This document shows positions 33,035-45,771 of a DNA stretch of 64,000 bases, one piece after another (the stretch's first letter is position 1; every line of letters starts with the position of its first letter). The position numbers and the translations under genes are program-made. The DNA comes from Irpex lacteus (lineage: Eukaryota; Basidiomycota; Agaricomycetes; Polyporales; Irpicaceae), in assembly GCA_001986395.2 (NCBI GenBank), contig MQVO02000058.1:1-64000 (forward strand). The letters run 5' to 3'. The notes beneath the pieces are model-generated. The model was not told the DNA's origin. It saw only the letters and a list, made by a program, of their open reading frames with translations, and ran no database searches.

Positions 33035-35341
33035 TCAGGCCTCATAAACAAGCACGTCAGCCCTTCCCTCCTTCCCATCTGCCTTCTCAGTGTCACTTTG
33101 TCTATCATCTTCGACGTCGTCAGCCTCACTGACGTCAACCTCTTCGAACTTGCTCCCAACGAAATGGGACCCTCGTGGAGGGAAGGAGTAGTTAAGGCCG
33201 CAGTATATGAGAGCGGAGACACCGAAGCCGGTGAAGAAGGACATCTGGTAGATGTGTGTGGCGGCAATAGGGACTGTTCGTCCGGCTGTGTACAAAGTGA
33301 TGGAAGTTAGAACGTCTGTATGTGCTTAGGGAGAACTGGAAGGTAAACGCACTAGCTCCAGCGAATCCAACGACGTTGATCAGAATGCCAGCTATGTATG
33401 CAGCATATGCTCTGAAACCGATGTATCAGCTTTATGAAGGCTGCTAGTCATACGGTAGATAATCAACCCACCGGAAGTTAATCCCATACGTATACCAGTA
33501 CCATCCTTTCCTGTCCAAACTATACAGATCCTTCACTCGATAGTGCCCACGACGGATGAGCCAGTACTCCGAGATCATCACTCCGGCAATAGAGCTCAAG
33601 AAGACGGAGTATGCAGAGAGGTAGGAGCTGAAGTTGTTTGAGCTTTTGAGTAGGTTCCATGGAAGCATGCAGATGCCGACTATCGCGGCGATAAAACCAC
33701 CTCGACGGATGTTCTAACGAGCGTAGTATTAGTTGACGGGTGAGAAGGCGTTGGAGTAAATGACGTAAGGGACATACGATATATTGAGGGAAGAGAGCTG
33801 TCAAGTCACATCCAGCACTAATCGAGTTCGCTGAGATGTTGGTTCTAAGAATACACACAATTCCAGTCAATCACATGGTACGGTTGTTAGGATCAGGTTT
33901 ACGTACCCAAGTTGGGCAATGATGAACGCTGCCGCGATAAACCAAACACCAAAGCGAGTCGCATGTGAAGGGTCGTTGTCCAAAAACTTTCCGAGGAGAT
34001 CAATAGGTGACCAAATCGCCTCGCCATAAATGGTCTGCGAGGATGAAGACACAATGATTCCAATGAAGCTGACGATGCTGAAGCCGAGAGGTACTGAAAT
34101 GAGCTGAGGCCAGACGGTTGCCGAGGGGTATGTCGCTCGTGAGGCGAAGTCCGGCGCGTTTCTGTATCGGTCAATCATACAAGTCGATTATGAGATGATG
34201 CTTAGGGTAGAATAATGCCAGGGTGACTTACGTGACGAGTGTGGCCATGTTACTGATACAAGACATGAGACTGGCGACCATTCCCCATCCTAGTTCACTG
34301 CCGTGTAATGTGGATGGCTGATGGATGATGGGGCCCACACCGTGCGCCTTGACAATGCACCAGACGAAGAACGTTATCCCGGCGACTGGGACAACTGCTG
34401 CTTTAACTGTGAACAGATGACGGCTGCGGCATATCCATGATTAGAGCAATACTATGTAGTGCATAAAAATGGGGCGTACATCTTGTGGATAGGGAACCAG
34501 ATTGCCGGTAGGGAGATGAGCCAGAATAGGAAGAAGCACATAAAGTCGCGGGTAGTGGTGCCAGACGATGAGGGTAGGTGATTCGCTGTTATAAGTTGCT
34601 CAATACACAATTTCGAGCATAGTAAACAAGAATTACGCACGAATGTTATTCACGCTCGGCCACATAGCTCTCAGCATAACCAACACACAAGACCCACCAA
34701 TGCTGGCTTGTACTCCATACCAAATGCTGCAATAACATCAGACAATGAGCAGGTAGCCATTCGCAGGACTCACCATGCCATCACGCCTCTATTGAACACG
34801 GGCCAAAGACTTCCCCAGAGACCGAAACTTGTACGGGCAACCACTGGGAACGTAATATGATACTTGGCTCCCGGTCGAGCGTTCAACACGATGAACGGTG
34901 CAACGACTGCGTATCCTATCCATACACATATCCACGCTTGCCACCACGAAAGCCCGAGCTGCACCATAGAAGACACAATCATCCAGCTATTCTACCAATT
35001 AGTACAATACGCAAATTTTCAGTTCAGAAAGAGACGTACGTGTTGATATTGAAGCTGTCTGCGACCCAGCTGCATACATATATCAGCCACTGTTCCGCAG
35101 AAATGATGTAATAGGCTCTCGCTCACAAAGCAACAAAGTTCCATGCCTTCCACGTCCGCTTCTCGGGGGGCACAGGGAGAAGATCGTCATTCTAGAATCA
35201 TAAACACTGTCAGTTGTATTGCATTGTACAGATCAAATGCGCGGTACGCACACTCAGGAAGAGCTCTTTATAGGTGAGGTTCTCGTCGTGAGAGACCTCG
35301 AGCTTGCGTAGCAGCGCCTTTGCGGACCTTGAAGCCGTCAT
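33035..35341 (-). CDS. NCS1-family nucleobase/nucleoside transporter (uracil/allantoin permease type)
   Basis: A plasma-membrane proton symporter for uracil, uridine, allantoin or a related compound, of the Fur4/Fui1/Dal4 group. About ten exons. The cytosolic N-terminus ([33 protein letters not shown]) is typical. About twelve hydrophobic segments follow, with family motifs in TM1 ([12 protein letters not shown]), TM2-3 ([32 protein letters not shown]) and TM6 ([12 protein letters not shown]). The later helices ([32 protein letters not shown]) also match. The C-terminus is acidic ([13 protein letters not shown]). The stop is 238 bases from that of the convergent PFK-2 gene. Substrate cannot be decided from sequence. 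Confidence 0.9.
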
Positions 35342-36036
35342 GCCTGCCTTAAGTGGGTAGTGGGAGGTCGTTGACGTCGGCTGGTCGGGTACTCCAGACG
35401 AAGGAGACTCGCGGGTGTCATCCCATTTTTAGGACTGGGGTGAAGTATATAAACACCAGCGTCTACAAGATGTTAGCTTTTGATCAGCGGAGCGGAGGAC
35501 CTTCAGAGATAAGGGATAACCAACACGCACCGCACAGTACGTCGTCCAGAGATAAGCAATTTCCCGCCCAAACTGCCTATCATTTCTCCCCGGACGATCG
35601 AGCCTCGATCATAGCAACCGCGCAATGCTACTACGGTTACTTAACGGTTCATTCACCTACTTCCTGTGGCCTACCAAACTCGCTGACTATCCCAACTTAC
35701 TCGAGAGTATCAGAAGCGTCCTAAAGAGCGGGTTGACTGGAACATGAATAAATTGGTCATCGTCCAGACGTCCAGGAGCCAGGCACGTCTTGACAACCTC
35801 GCCGGACGAAAATTTCGCGAGGAGCTAGACTCAGTAAATGCAAGAGACGCCGGATTCCTTGATACTGTCCGCCGAGTCATAACGTGAAGGGGGTCATGAG
35901 ATATGCCCAATGAAAATCAAAAATAATCCAGAGATGTAAATGCTACAGTGCCAAATGATAGATACACCAAAAGTACAAATGCCACGTTACCTAGTATTAC
36001 AGGACCTACGCATCCATATTGTTGAACGTTCCGCGA
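35342..36036. other. Spacer NCS1 transporter / FYV10; no gene seen
   Basis: About 700 bases. A 123-codon plus-strand frame (35353-35724) has no motif. The stretch is read as the transporter promoter plus the 3' flank of FYV10. Confidence 0.4.
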
Positions 36037-37612
36037 TTACGAGATAAACACCTTGCGCAGATCGGTGAAGTGGCAGGTCTCGTTTGTTCGCGGACAAGTT
36101 ACCTGCCCGTCGTTCTTGGCAGCCATATCTTCTAGTGCCTGGAGGTAATTCAAACGCATCATCGAGTGATTAGCTACAGCGATAGCCTACAAATTACCAG
36201 CAACATTGAACACTCGACGCACCTCTCTCGAATATACGGTGCCGTTGACTGGGAAGGCCATCGGGAAATTGTCCGAGTCCATAATCCTGCCAGTGATGCG
36301 ACATACTATAGTCGATATGACGTGGTGGCTGAAAGGCACCTCGGTGGCGAGCTTTCCTAGATCTGGGTCGCATATCGGGCAGTCGACATTGGTGGTTTCG
36401 TGGATATAGCAAGCAGGGAGCTTCAGAGAAGCAAGACCTGCGTACATGGCGAGATGAAGGAGAGGCTCTGTGGGGAGCGTGCTGAGATTGTAGATTGCTA
36501 CACGGAAGGACTGGACAAGTGTTTGCCATCGTGATGGGTCGTACAGTCGCTGGCGGGCAGAGTTTTAGTATCAGTCTTGCGCCGTGACCCACAGGCTAGT
36601 TGACCGACCTTGTACGGTCCAAATGCGGATTTAGGTGTATAAGCCAGTAATGCAGCAGCTTGTTTGATTTGTGCCGAATGAGACTCCTGCCATTGTATCA
36701 GGTGTTTCTTCTGGTAGGCAATAGCGTCCATGAGTTTCCTAGCTCTGGCCAGTTCGATGAATTCTTGTAGTCGCAGCTCAAATTCGAGAGGATTCTGTAG
36801 GCCCGTCACCATCAATGCACAGGTTAATTTCTTGGGAGAACCCACCTTGACTTTCCGTAATGCGGTCTTGTTTTCACTACACCATGCCAATGCCTCAGTA
36901 CAACTGTGTCTTGAAAGAGCGTCCTCTATCCTCTTGATGTCCGAGAATAGCTCAATATCCACCAACGTCTGAAAGGCCCGTCTCAGGTACGTGGCACGAA
37001 GATTCACATACTGCACTGATAAGCAACGCACCTCAATCCCCTTGTCCGCCGCAATCTTACGAGCAGTCTTCTCTCTCCCATGTCGCAGGGTCCAATCAAT
37101 GAGCCATCGGTCTAGCCTCGTGTCTGCCCAACGAGTGAATTCGGGCGAAAGTACGGATTGAACATCCTCTATAGCGGCAAGGTGTTGCAGTCGTTCGCGT
37201 ATAACGTGCAACGTTGGTGAACCGGAATTGGTTTGTAGGTCATTCAGCTTAAGACAGACGGTGTAATTCTCAGTATTGCCCAGAGTGAGCTGCACGGTTA
37301 GATTACAAGCATACCTTCTTCTTTAGTCCCTCCGCCCGCTTCATCATTGCATCGATCGACTTCAATGCCTCTTCAGGGTTCGCTGCACCCGTACGCGCCT
37401 TGCGTGCAAGTTCAGACGCGGCTGCTTGTATTGCACTAAGCTCCTTCTCGATATGTTTCTGAGAAGTCCGGAAGACTTTGCGGTAGTTCTCGTATGGGAC
37501 CTAAGAGTCATTATGAATGCAATACCATAGTGTGCCAAGTGTTAGTACGTACTCGAGCGAAGGGTTGCTCAAAGAGCATTACCCCATCTACGTTAAGTGT
37601 AGTTGCTGCCAT
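36037..37612 (-). CDS. FYV10: GID/CTLH E3 ligase subunit FYV10 (GID9, MAEA orthologue)
   Basis: A RING-like subunit of the GID/CTLH ubiquitin ligase that removes gluconeogenic enzymes in yeast. About five exons. The start MAATTLNVDGVMLFEQPFARVPYENYRK is the MAEA N-terminus. Then come LisH and CTLH regions (ADTRLDRWLIDWTLRHG; DIELFSDIKRIEDALSRHSCTEALAWC; FELRLQEFIELARA) and a CRA region. The C-terminal non-canonical RING has DCPICDPDLG early and CPRTNETCHFTDLRKVFIS at the end, matching the MAEA CPRT..Y/F end. It ends one exon after an intron at about 36130-36220. RMD5 is the paralogous alternative, but the terminal motif favours FYV10. Confidence 0.92.
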
Positions 37613-40600
37613 CGTGAGCCGTCCTCAAGTCGTCTGAGCAGTGCGCACGATGTAAGAAGGGCTGCAGTGGTACTCTGTGTTGTATATGGCTCACAGAGAT
37701 GATTTACAGGTATAGAAGACTAACACAGCAATCGCAGCTCAGATTGGGATGCAAGGGTGCGATGGCTGCACTTCAAGTTAAGTGCTGGAAGCGGTCAGGT
37801 TGTAGTTAAGCGCCATCCTACACGCCAGAAGGCGCATCAAGAAGCTCCAGAGGCGGATCACGGGAGTGGCCGAGAGCACACATGCACCTTAATTGGGAAG
37901 GCGAATAGGTTCTACAGTAAACCACCATGGCTATGTGGCACAAAAGCTATGTCCATTGGATGTTACAAGCCCATCGTTCGCCAAGGTGCGAGGAAAGTTA
38001 TGAGTACCAAAGATTTCCTGATATTCGCATACTGCTAACGAAGGTTGTGTTTCATTGATGGAAATCTTCCACCGGCCGCACTGGTAACTACATATCGAGC
38101 TGCTGCACCGTGCCAGGGACCAAACGACTCCATCGTGGTGAGTGTTCTCCTTCGATATTCCGAAGCTACAATGGAGAACTTATCTCGGTGTAAGAGTGAT
38201 TGTAACGTATACTGACTGCAGCGTGGACCAGGTGCCAATAAGGTAAGCTTACGCTTTTGCTTCTTCTGGTCAATGTGGCGCCAATCGTGTGCATACCCGA
38301 GTACCCGATACCTAGTCTGACAAAGAAACGAGAAAAATCGTACATGTACACATCGAGAGAGAATGGAAGTAACTGGCAGCTCACGAGCAACCCTTAGAAA
38401 CAACGAACAGCCATGCTGCCCACGTGAAATCACTGAAGAAACCGAACCTTGCTTCGCTATGTAACTCTATTTCACCTCGCATACTACGTAATTTGGTTAT
38501 TTCGAGCACAGTTGCATAACAAAACATCGTCTGTGCAATTCCCCGACCGTCAGCGCCGTCAACTGAGATGGCTATAATACTTGCGTGTGTGTCTTACACG
38601 TGCCACGGATATAAAACTGCTTACCTCCATTCCCCATATTACAACGTCCCTGAGGTAGATCACCCATACACTTTATGATGCGCCGTGATCAGAAGAAACT
38701 TGCGCTCAATACAATGTTCCTCACGGCGGAGTGAATGTGCTACACTGAAAGGAGACGGGTTTCCACCGGTACAGGTACGCACCGACTGCGTGACCAGAAG
38801 AGTATTTTTGTCATAGGCAGCAGAATACTTTCTCGAAACTACCGGGAGACAAACAGTGGCAACCCGCAAAAGAGTCGCACGTAAGAGTGAAAGGGATCCG
38901 CGGCGCCCCTGCCAGCCACCAGTGTGTCAATGAAGTGATGCGACCCCGCCGAGGAGAGAACTACTGATCCGAGGGCCCCTTCAATCCAGATTGACCCGTG
39001 TGAGAGGGCAAATGCCGTGGCAATATCAACCTCGCGTGGCGACTGCGTGGCTCCGAACTCCATCTCGGACGGAAGATGTACGTTCCGTGGCCACGACGAG
39101 GCAACGGTTTCTGTTGTCGAAGGTTGACAGCTCTCGTCTCCCTTACTTACCTGTAGCGCCGTGCCCATCAGGTTACAAGTTGCTCTCCTGCGCAGTATTT
39201 GGTACATTCGGGTGTATCGGAGGTTGAGTACTGGTACTACCCTAGAAGAGTACACTGCAGGCATGATGGGAGGATCGCATAGCTGCTAGGTTTGACCGGC
39301 GCGTCGATCCTGGAATTGTTGATAATCTTCGATACAAGTCAGGTGGAGCAATCCGAGTTGTACGGAAGGCTACCTGGTACAGCCTACATGATTGAGAGCT
39401 CTAACGGGTAACACCGTGACCAAGCCGATGGGCGCGTCGCCAAACGCAGACGTGATTGTCCACTCAAACGAGTACTTCAAGATATGTTGCACGTGTATCA
39501 GTGGTGGCAAATATGCATAGAATGATTGCTTGTCGTCGATGAGTACCTCCAGTAACTTGTCATAGCTTCGATTCGTTGATCTCGACGCTCGCACACAAAA
39601 GGCTGGCTTACGTCCGAATCCGCCGTTGTTGGACCCTGTATGAGCCAGATGGGCCCTTGCTTCGATGGCGGAGTTACACTGGAGTTACATACCGATTCGT
39701 CGCTCAACCGTCAAAACGTGGGCCTGGCCATCATGCCGACTGGTAGGCGGATTGCATGTTCGTCGATTCTGTGTTGAATACAAGAGCACTCCAATGAGAC
39801 TGCAAGCTCATGACAAATATCCGCAGATTCACGTTGCACTGCGGCTGTCTCGGGTATACTCACGGAATGTCTGTTGCTGCACTGACTGCAAAGTAGTTGT
39901 TAGACCATTGCGAAACCTCAGTGCTGGCATAATTGACATGTGAAATTTTGGTGAATGGCGAGAGGTGGCCTATCTTGGATTCCTTTACACCGACATGGTC
40001 GATACGGCAAGAATGAGAATTGAATGACCGAGTAGGTTTCAGTGACGAGACGAGCGTTCGTGTGGCTCGACTCCGACGCGGCCTCGCCACACAGTGCTGT
40101 ATGACGATCTTTCGCATGAATAATACCTAGCCTACATCGAACATTGTAGTTCAGAAGGGTCTTCAAGTGGTTGCCAGCCACCTGAACGCGTCGGTATCTT
40201 ATGCAACGCGTTATATGGAGTGAGACGTACGTAGAATGAAAGCCTAAAATCCGTCGTTTATCTTCACTGTTAGCTATGCTCTTCACTACTCAGTGATAAT
40301 ATCGGATAGTGCTGTCCAAGACGAAAGAGTTCAAAGCCATAGCTGAAGTTTACTGAAACTGCACAAGTTGACAGCGCCTCGTGTATAGCAACTCCGGCGG
40401 TGCCTCGCCTTCCGGGTTTCTCCAGGGGTGCCGCCCGCGTGGCTGCCACGCGAGACATGTCCCTCAAAAGGCAATACGGAGTCAAAATGCGTTGGTTGAT
40501 TTCGACACAGCATCTTGGTTTCCGTCAGTTTACACTTTCTAACTGAGACAGGTCAGTTCACATTTCACGCAAAATGATTCGCAGAGCTCAGCCTTACAAA

Positions 40601-40987
40601 ACGTTGTTACAGACACAGTTATGTCCTCTAGGTGCGAGGGCTGCCTCGGCAGACTCACTGGTTCGATGCCAATTCGAGTGGTTGCTGTGGCGGTAATGGT
40701 CGGTCGCTGATCTGAAACTACCTGGTACCTCAGCATGACGCCCTACCCTGGATCTCGATACTCATTCTTTTTACCGCCTACTTGGTCTGGGGCTCTGTGC
40801 ATCTGCGACACACGACATGCGATACGATCTCCCATGTAGCCGACAGGCACCCACTATTGACCGGACGGTGGATATGGTATATATGGCGTACCCAAATGAC
40901 ATGAAGGAATACCAACCCAGGTTCTACACGACCTACAGTCTCCTCCACCTACGAGCCTCTTCTCAGTACCGTTTCACCGTCAAAGCA
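37613..40987. other. 3.4 kb stretch with no convincing gene
   Basis: No open frame exceeds 141 codons. Minus-strand frames at 40117-39860, 39707-39610 and 39560-39400 read like exons separated by usable GT..AG signals, but I could not extend them into a full gene or name a family. A TATATATGG near 40878 belongs to the downstream DUF6593 gene. The rest shows nothing. Confidence 0.4.
39400..40117 (-). other. Possible uncharacterised or decayed gene (exon ghosts)
   Basis: Three minus-strand blocks look coding. The first ends ISHVNYASTEVSQWSNNYFAV then GTGAGT. The second ends WLIQGPTTADSD before GTAAGC. The third begins LLEVLIDDKQSFYAYLPP after ACAAG and runs to FGDAPIGLVT. No start, end or recognised domain could be fixed. 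It may be an unknown gene, a pseudogene or chance. Confidence 0.2.
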
Positions 40988-41717
40988 ATGGCCTTCAGCA
41001 TGAATCCTTACACCCAAGGTGGCTGGGCTCAGAACGAGTACGGGAATGCTCCCTCAGTGTACGGTGCTCTCCCTTCCCTTGCAGTGTCTCCCTCCGCCCC
41101 GAGGTCGATGCAGCCCGACAGCGTTACATTCCAGTTCACCCAGTTCAGAACAACCGTGCTCAACTGCTCTGTGGTATCCCCACAGTCGCGAGTCGCGTAC
41201 CGCGTAATCACTGAGGCTACCACGCCCTCGTGTACGCTCTGGAAGGACAACGAAGGTCGGGTCGTTGCAATGGCTCAGTGGCAGCCAAATGCTACGCTTG
41301 AGCTCCGAGGAGTTACCCCGAGGCAAAGGGTTCGTGACTGGTTGAGGCTCGCTCCGGATCAGAGGTTTGTGTAGTTCGTATTTGTGCGGCAGGCAGCCAT
41401 TAGAACAGATACTGACGATGATCATCCTCACAGCACTCGTCTGATGGAGGTCCGAGGCATCCACTACGCCTGGGCTCCAATTGACGGATTCATTTGTGTA
41501 AGTTATTGACTCGCTATCGGCTACGAAGGGACTCACTAATGGTATTACATGACAGCTTTATCGCTACCAAACGACCGCGCCAAAGGTCCTCGCACGCATT
41601 GCACGCACACCCAACACGGTCATTCTAGAACTCACCCAAGAGGCCATGCAACTCAATCTCCTCGAACCATGCCTGGTCGCTACGGTTCTTTTCGTCTGTG
41701 GGCACAACATTGATTGA
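40988..41717 (+). CDS. DUF6593 domain protein
   Basis: A member of a basidiomycete-expanded family of unknown function. Three exons: 40988-41364, 41434-41497, 41556-41717. They total 603 bases and encode 200 residues. The N-terminus is a short Gly/Tyr/Asn-rich lead (MAFSMNPYTQGGWAQNEYG). The domain then runs from SVTFQFTQFRTTVLNCSV through AYRVITEATTPSCTLWKDNEG and VVAMAQWQPNATLELRG to STRLMEVRGIHYAWAP and YRYQTTAPKVLARIARTP. It ends with a hydrophobic stretch. An upstream in-frame ATG at 40817 is possible but lies before the TATA-like TATATATGG (about 40878), so the later ATG is preferred. Confidence 0.8.
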
Positions 41718-42452
41718 ATGCGTCCCTACACTCCTACTCCACACCTCAAGGCCTCAAGTCCCGTTTCCTATTCTCTCATCTTGCTGTATCGATAGACCCC
41801 TCTGTAGCCCTCTGACTCACACCTTTGTATTTTTAGTTATCTATAGCTATATCCCTAGAGCCCCCGGTTTTGTTCCTACTTCACCACTGTATCCATAGTA
41901 TTCCTGTCCCTCTTCGATCTCCCCATAGACGTCTTTCGTATTCTCTCATGTCCCCTTCCTGTGCATACTTACTTCATTCTACCTGTAGTCATAGTTCCTA
42001 GATTGCTCCGTTCAATTCCTGTAGCCTTCAGCTCTTATTTAATTTATTAGTTTGCCGCTATAAGGCTGATATCATGAAAGTCACAAGGTTGAGTATTGTT
42101 AGAAGCGGCAATAGCGGCGAATAAACTCAGAGACCCATATCCCGTTTTCGCGGTATCGCCCAACTAACATCACCTTCTCTATAGTATATACCAGCACTGC
42201 TTAACATACGCGAGCCACGTCAGGCGTCGGAAATGGCTGTCGCCGGGCCCCGGCCAAATTTGGTGAAGGTGGAGGTATCTCAGGCGTGTACCTACTACCT
42301 ATTGACGATGACAAAAATTGGGCCTTATATGAAGCTGAGTCCCACACAAACCGACTGTGAGGAGTAGACACGATATGAAATGTATTATCCGACAAAAAGA
42401 GCGATCGACTACAGCATTGGAGCATAGAGGTACATCAAGCAACCATCGCACG
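41718..42452. other. Convergent spacer DUF6593 / NUP96; no gene seen
   Basis: About 735 pyrimidine-rich bases on the plus strand just after the DUF6593 stop, consistent with a 3' UTR. No credible frame is present. Confidence 0.45.
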
Positions 42453-45370
42453 TCACGCTACCTCAACACTTTGAAGAAACCTCTCGTAAGCAGTCGCACG
42501 CAAATGTCCCAGCTTCGTAGCCTCCGGTACTCTCGCCGTGCGCAACTGCGGACCGAGCTACAATACCAAACAACCGTTAGTATCACTGACATACACAATG
42601 TTGACTCAAACTCACAGCAAGGGGCTTCAGTTGATCGAGACATGCCGTCAGTCCAGAAATCATCTCTGCCACTGCAGCCTCGTGGCGTATATCCCCGCGC
42701 CCGTTCAGGACTTCCGGCAGTTGCTGGATGAGCTTCGGCACGGTTCGTGAGACTTCTTCGATCTCTGCGGCTTCTGCAGCGTTCGGTGCCGTAAGGGTGT
42801 CCAGACGGTCACGAAGCTCAGGGAGGCGTGTCATCACATGAACGTAGTCCAGGAGAACCTAGAAATACGCGCTATCAGATTTCGAGACCCCTAGCATTTG
42901 AGATATGAACGTACTTTGCCGCGACTGTTCCACCCTTCTACATGCTGAGAAGACAAGTCTTTGAGGAGCTTTTCCAGCAGCACCAAATCCTTGCGTAGAA
43001 TGGCATCGGGAGCCAATTCAGTGATGACTAAGTCGTGTGCAGCCGTGAACAAGTGAGCGGAGAGATAGAGCTGGTAGGCCTCGTAGACCCGTCCTTGCGC
43101 AAGAGCGTATGTTGCCTGTGGCGCGTATAAGCCGATGGCTGGAAGCGTGATTACGAAAGTTTACCTTTGCTTCGTCGATCCAGGATGAAGGAAGCTTCAA
43201 ACTTCCCAGAAGAACAGGCTCTCTCCACTCGTCTATTCTATGAGCGTTGCGAGCAAGCATCGCCTGGATGGCGCGTTTACGGCTAAATGTGAACAGACAC
43301 AATCAGCACGACGCAGCGTAAGCCTACGTAGAACAACGGGACTCACCCGGCTGATCCTTCCAAGTGCAACAGCACGAAGACAGCCTCTGACAACATGCCT
43401 ATCTCCTCTAGCTGCAGTGCATAGCTATTCGCCAGCAAGTCCGCACTCGGGCTGTGATTCTCAACGTCACCGTCGTCCTCCGCGCCTTCGGTGCGCTGAC
43501 CATCAACGCTGGTATCACCTCTGTCCGCAAAATCCCGCACGCGGAGTGATCTCGACAGGAGGATGTACAGGTGCCAGGGTAGACGGAAATCTGATGGTGA
43601 GGGGCTGAAGGAGAACGGCGTGAGGACGTCTGAGAGGAGGTGGTCAGGGTTGGCGAAGAGCTTGATGAGCGAGAAGAGCACGTCTGGTGGTGTGGCTTCT
43701 GCGGGTAACTTCCAAGCGGCCTTGGGAGATGAAACTCCTTCGCGGTACCATGGTGTTGGAGGAGCGGCGTGTGGGGAGTCCTCTTCGAGGAGCTCCTCGT
43801 ACGCTGCCAAAGAGTCGGCTATACTGGCGTCAAGCGACTGTCCGAACCAGAGGTGCAGCCCGAACGCGCGCTTCCAGTCCAATCCTTTCCCTACCGACAG
43901 GTCCGGACAGCGCTCAAGACCAGTGCCTTTTGAGCCCTCCAGAACGTCGACTATGCCTGCGAGGAGAGCGTATATCTTGCGAATATGTTCGTCCACGTGG
44001 GCATCGATTTTTTGCTCCCGCCATATATCCAGTTGACGGCGAATGTCGCCTCTGAAGTCGGCGTCGCCGCCCACTTGCGAGATCAAAGTTGCCAACTTGA
44101 CGTTGGAAGAGTCCAACGCGACTTCACACGCTCGGTCGACTTGGTTGCCTGTCAGCAGCGAAAAGACGGCGCGAGCCCAGCCTTGTTGACCAGCGAACGA
44201 TTCGTCTACTTCGGTTTCGACAGTGGGAGAAACGGCGTCCTGCAGCCAATTTGATAACTCGAGTTTGCGCCGCAAAGTCTCTACACGACTGCGCGTATTC
44301 TTATCGATGTCATCGGGTAAACGCAGGTCAAGGGGGTCGAAGAGAGCGTGTCCAAGGCGGAACAGTGAAGCTTCGAATGATTTGTCGTTGGGAGGGTAGA
44401 GGCGCGCCAAAGAAGCGAATGTAAAGGTTGATTTGGGTATTGCTTGCAATACACCGTCATCGTCCGGTTCAATCACCGTATTGTCGAGATGTACGGAGAG
44501 CACTTTGAAAGCGACATCTTCCGCTTCCGTGGTTGAAGAGGCAATCAGAGGTACGGTAGAGACGGTGACCAGAGAGGTGTTGGCTGAGGGGGCACTGCAC
44601 AAATAACATTAACGTAATGCCCCGTATCACTAGAAAATGAAAATACACGCCTATTATTCCACGGTGCAGTCAACCCGCCCACATGGGCCAAAGTGCCCCT
44701 TGGTCCCCACCCGACACGGAACGAGCGACCCAATGACAATCCGGAGTCAATGACGGAGCCCTCATGTCCCGTCACTGCTGAGGCGGAACTCTCCACTCGG
44801 GCATATTTTCGTGACGGTCTGTATGGTTCTGGCTCGACATCATGAGCGAAGGATGGCCGCTATGGAATGGTCAGGAACATTAAGCCTTCTAGTTGCGCCA
44901 CGCACCTGTCTCGAGTCCGCGCGTAACCCTTCTCCGTCTGAGTCCCTGCTATGTTTACGACCAATGGTAGCAGGAGGCAGTAATGCCTTTCTTGAGGGCT
45001 CCGGACGCGATATATCCTGTATCACGGCGGCCTCTTCTGGGGCGTGAAAGAGTGATGTTTGCATCACCAACATTTTCTGCCGGTCTATACCAAGCTGTCG
45101 TGCTCGTGGTATCAAGCTCGGGTCGGCAAGCCGCACGTTGTCCATTGTGTCGTCCTCCAGTTCTGAGTCGTCCTCCTCGTCCCCTTCCTCCTTCTCCCCG
45201 TCATCCGAGTATTCATCGTCATCTTCTGGCTCTACTTCTTGTTCTATGGGCGCAATTGCGCGTTTCGTGGAAGGTCCAGCACCAGATGGGACTCCGCGGG
45301 CATCATAGCTTTCATCTGACGACGAGCCATCCTCGTCGCTGTCATTTGCAAAAGCCGAGAACCGCGTCAT
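42453..45370 (-). CDS. NUP96: Nucleoporin NUP96 / Nup145C, stand-alone
   Basis: A scaffold nucleoporin of the Y (Nup84/Nup107) complex. The protein starts MTRFSAFANDSDEDG with a long acidic, disordered region. It then has the family entry motif GRSFRVGWGPRGTLAHVGG, a linker (FKVLSVHLDNTV), and the long alpha-helical solenoid (LELSNWLQDAV, GWARAVFSLLTGNQVDRACEVAL, LLAGIVDVLEGS, WKRAFGLHLWFG, WHLYILLSRSL, and on to the C-terminus near LRATAYERFLQSVEVA). About seven exons. In many fungi and animals NUP96 is released from a NUP98-NUP96 precursor by self-cleavage at HF/S. Here there is no GLFG/NUP98 part or HF/S site upstream. One intron near 44590-44660 needs either a GC donor or a weak GT donor. 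Confidence 0.82.
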
Positions 45371-45771
45371 GATTCAACCTCTTCGCGTAGTTTTGGATGA
45401 GAGGCCCGTTAACGTTCAATGGGTGGAGTTGAGAGCACCAAGATCGCCAGAGCAAAAGGAAGAATTCAAGATGAAAGTTCCACTACCAGCACGATGCTCT
45501 GGCCGCAGGAGAAAGCAAGCAAAGCTGGAAACTCGTAAGACTGGAGTGTTATGTCGGTCAAGGCCAAACCACCGAAGGCACTGGCGCTGTCACGGGCGGC
45601 GTGACAGCATGCGCCTATAAGGGGGAATGTGACCGACGCGTTGTACTGTCACGCAGACGAACGCGTCGATCATTTACCGTTCCTTACCACCACCAGTCAC
45701 ATACCTCACAAGCTCAATATGTACGTGTTGCATTCATAACAAACATAGATACAGTTCTGAACAACCATAGA
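45371..45771. other. Divergent promoter NUP96 / RFA3
   Basis: About 400 bases between oppositely transcribed genes. A plus-strand frame of 83 codons (45369-45620) overlaps the NUP96 start and has no motif. No other feature is seen. Confidence 0.45.

Noticed and set aside
44590..44660. A firm GC-AG intron in NUP96
   Set aside because: A GC donor near 44650 works in phase, but so does a weak GT donor about 20 bases earlier, so the case is not clear enough to report as a second GC-AG intron.
45369..45620. 83-codon plus-strand frame upstream of RFA3
   Set aside because: It overlaps the NUP96 start codon and the divergent promoter and has no family resemblance.
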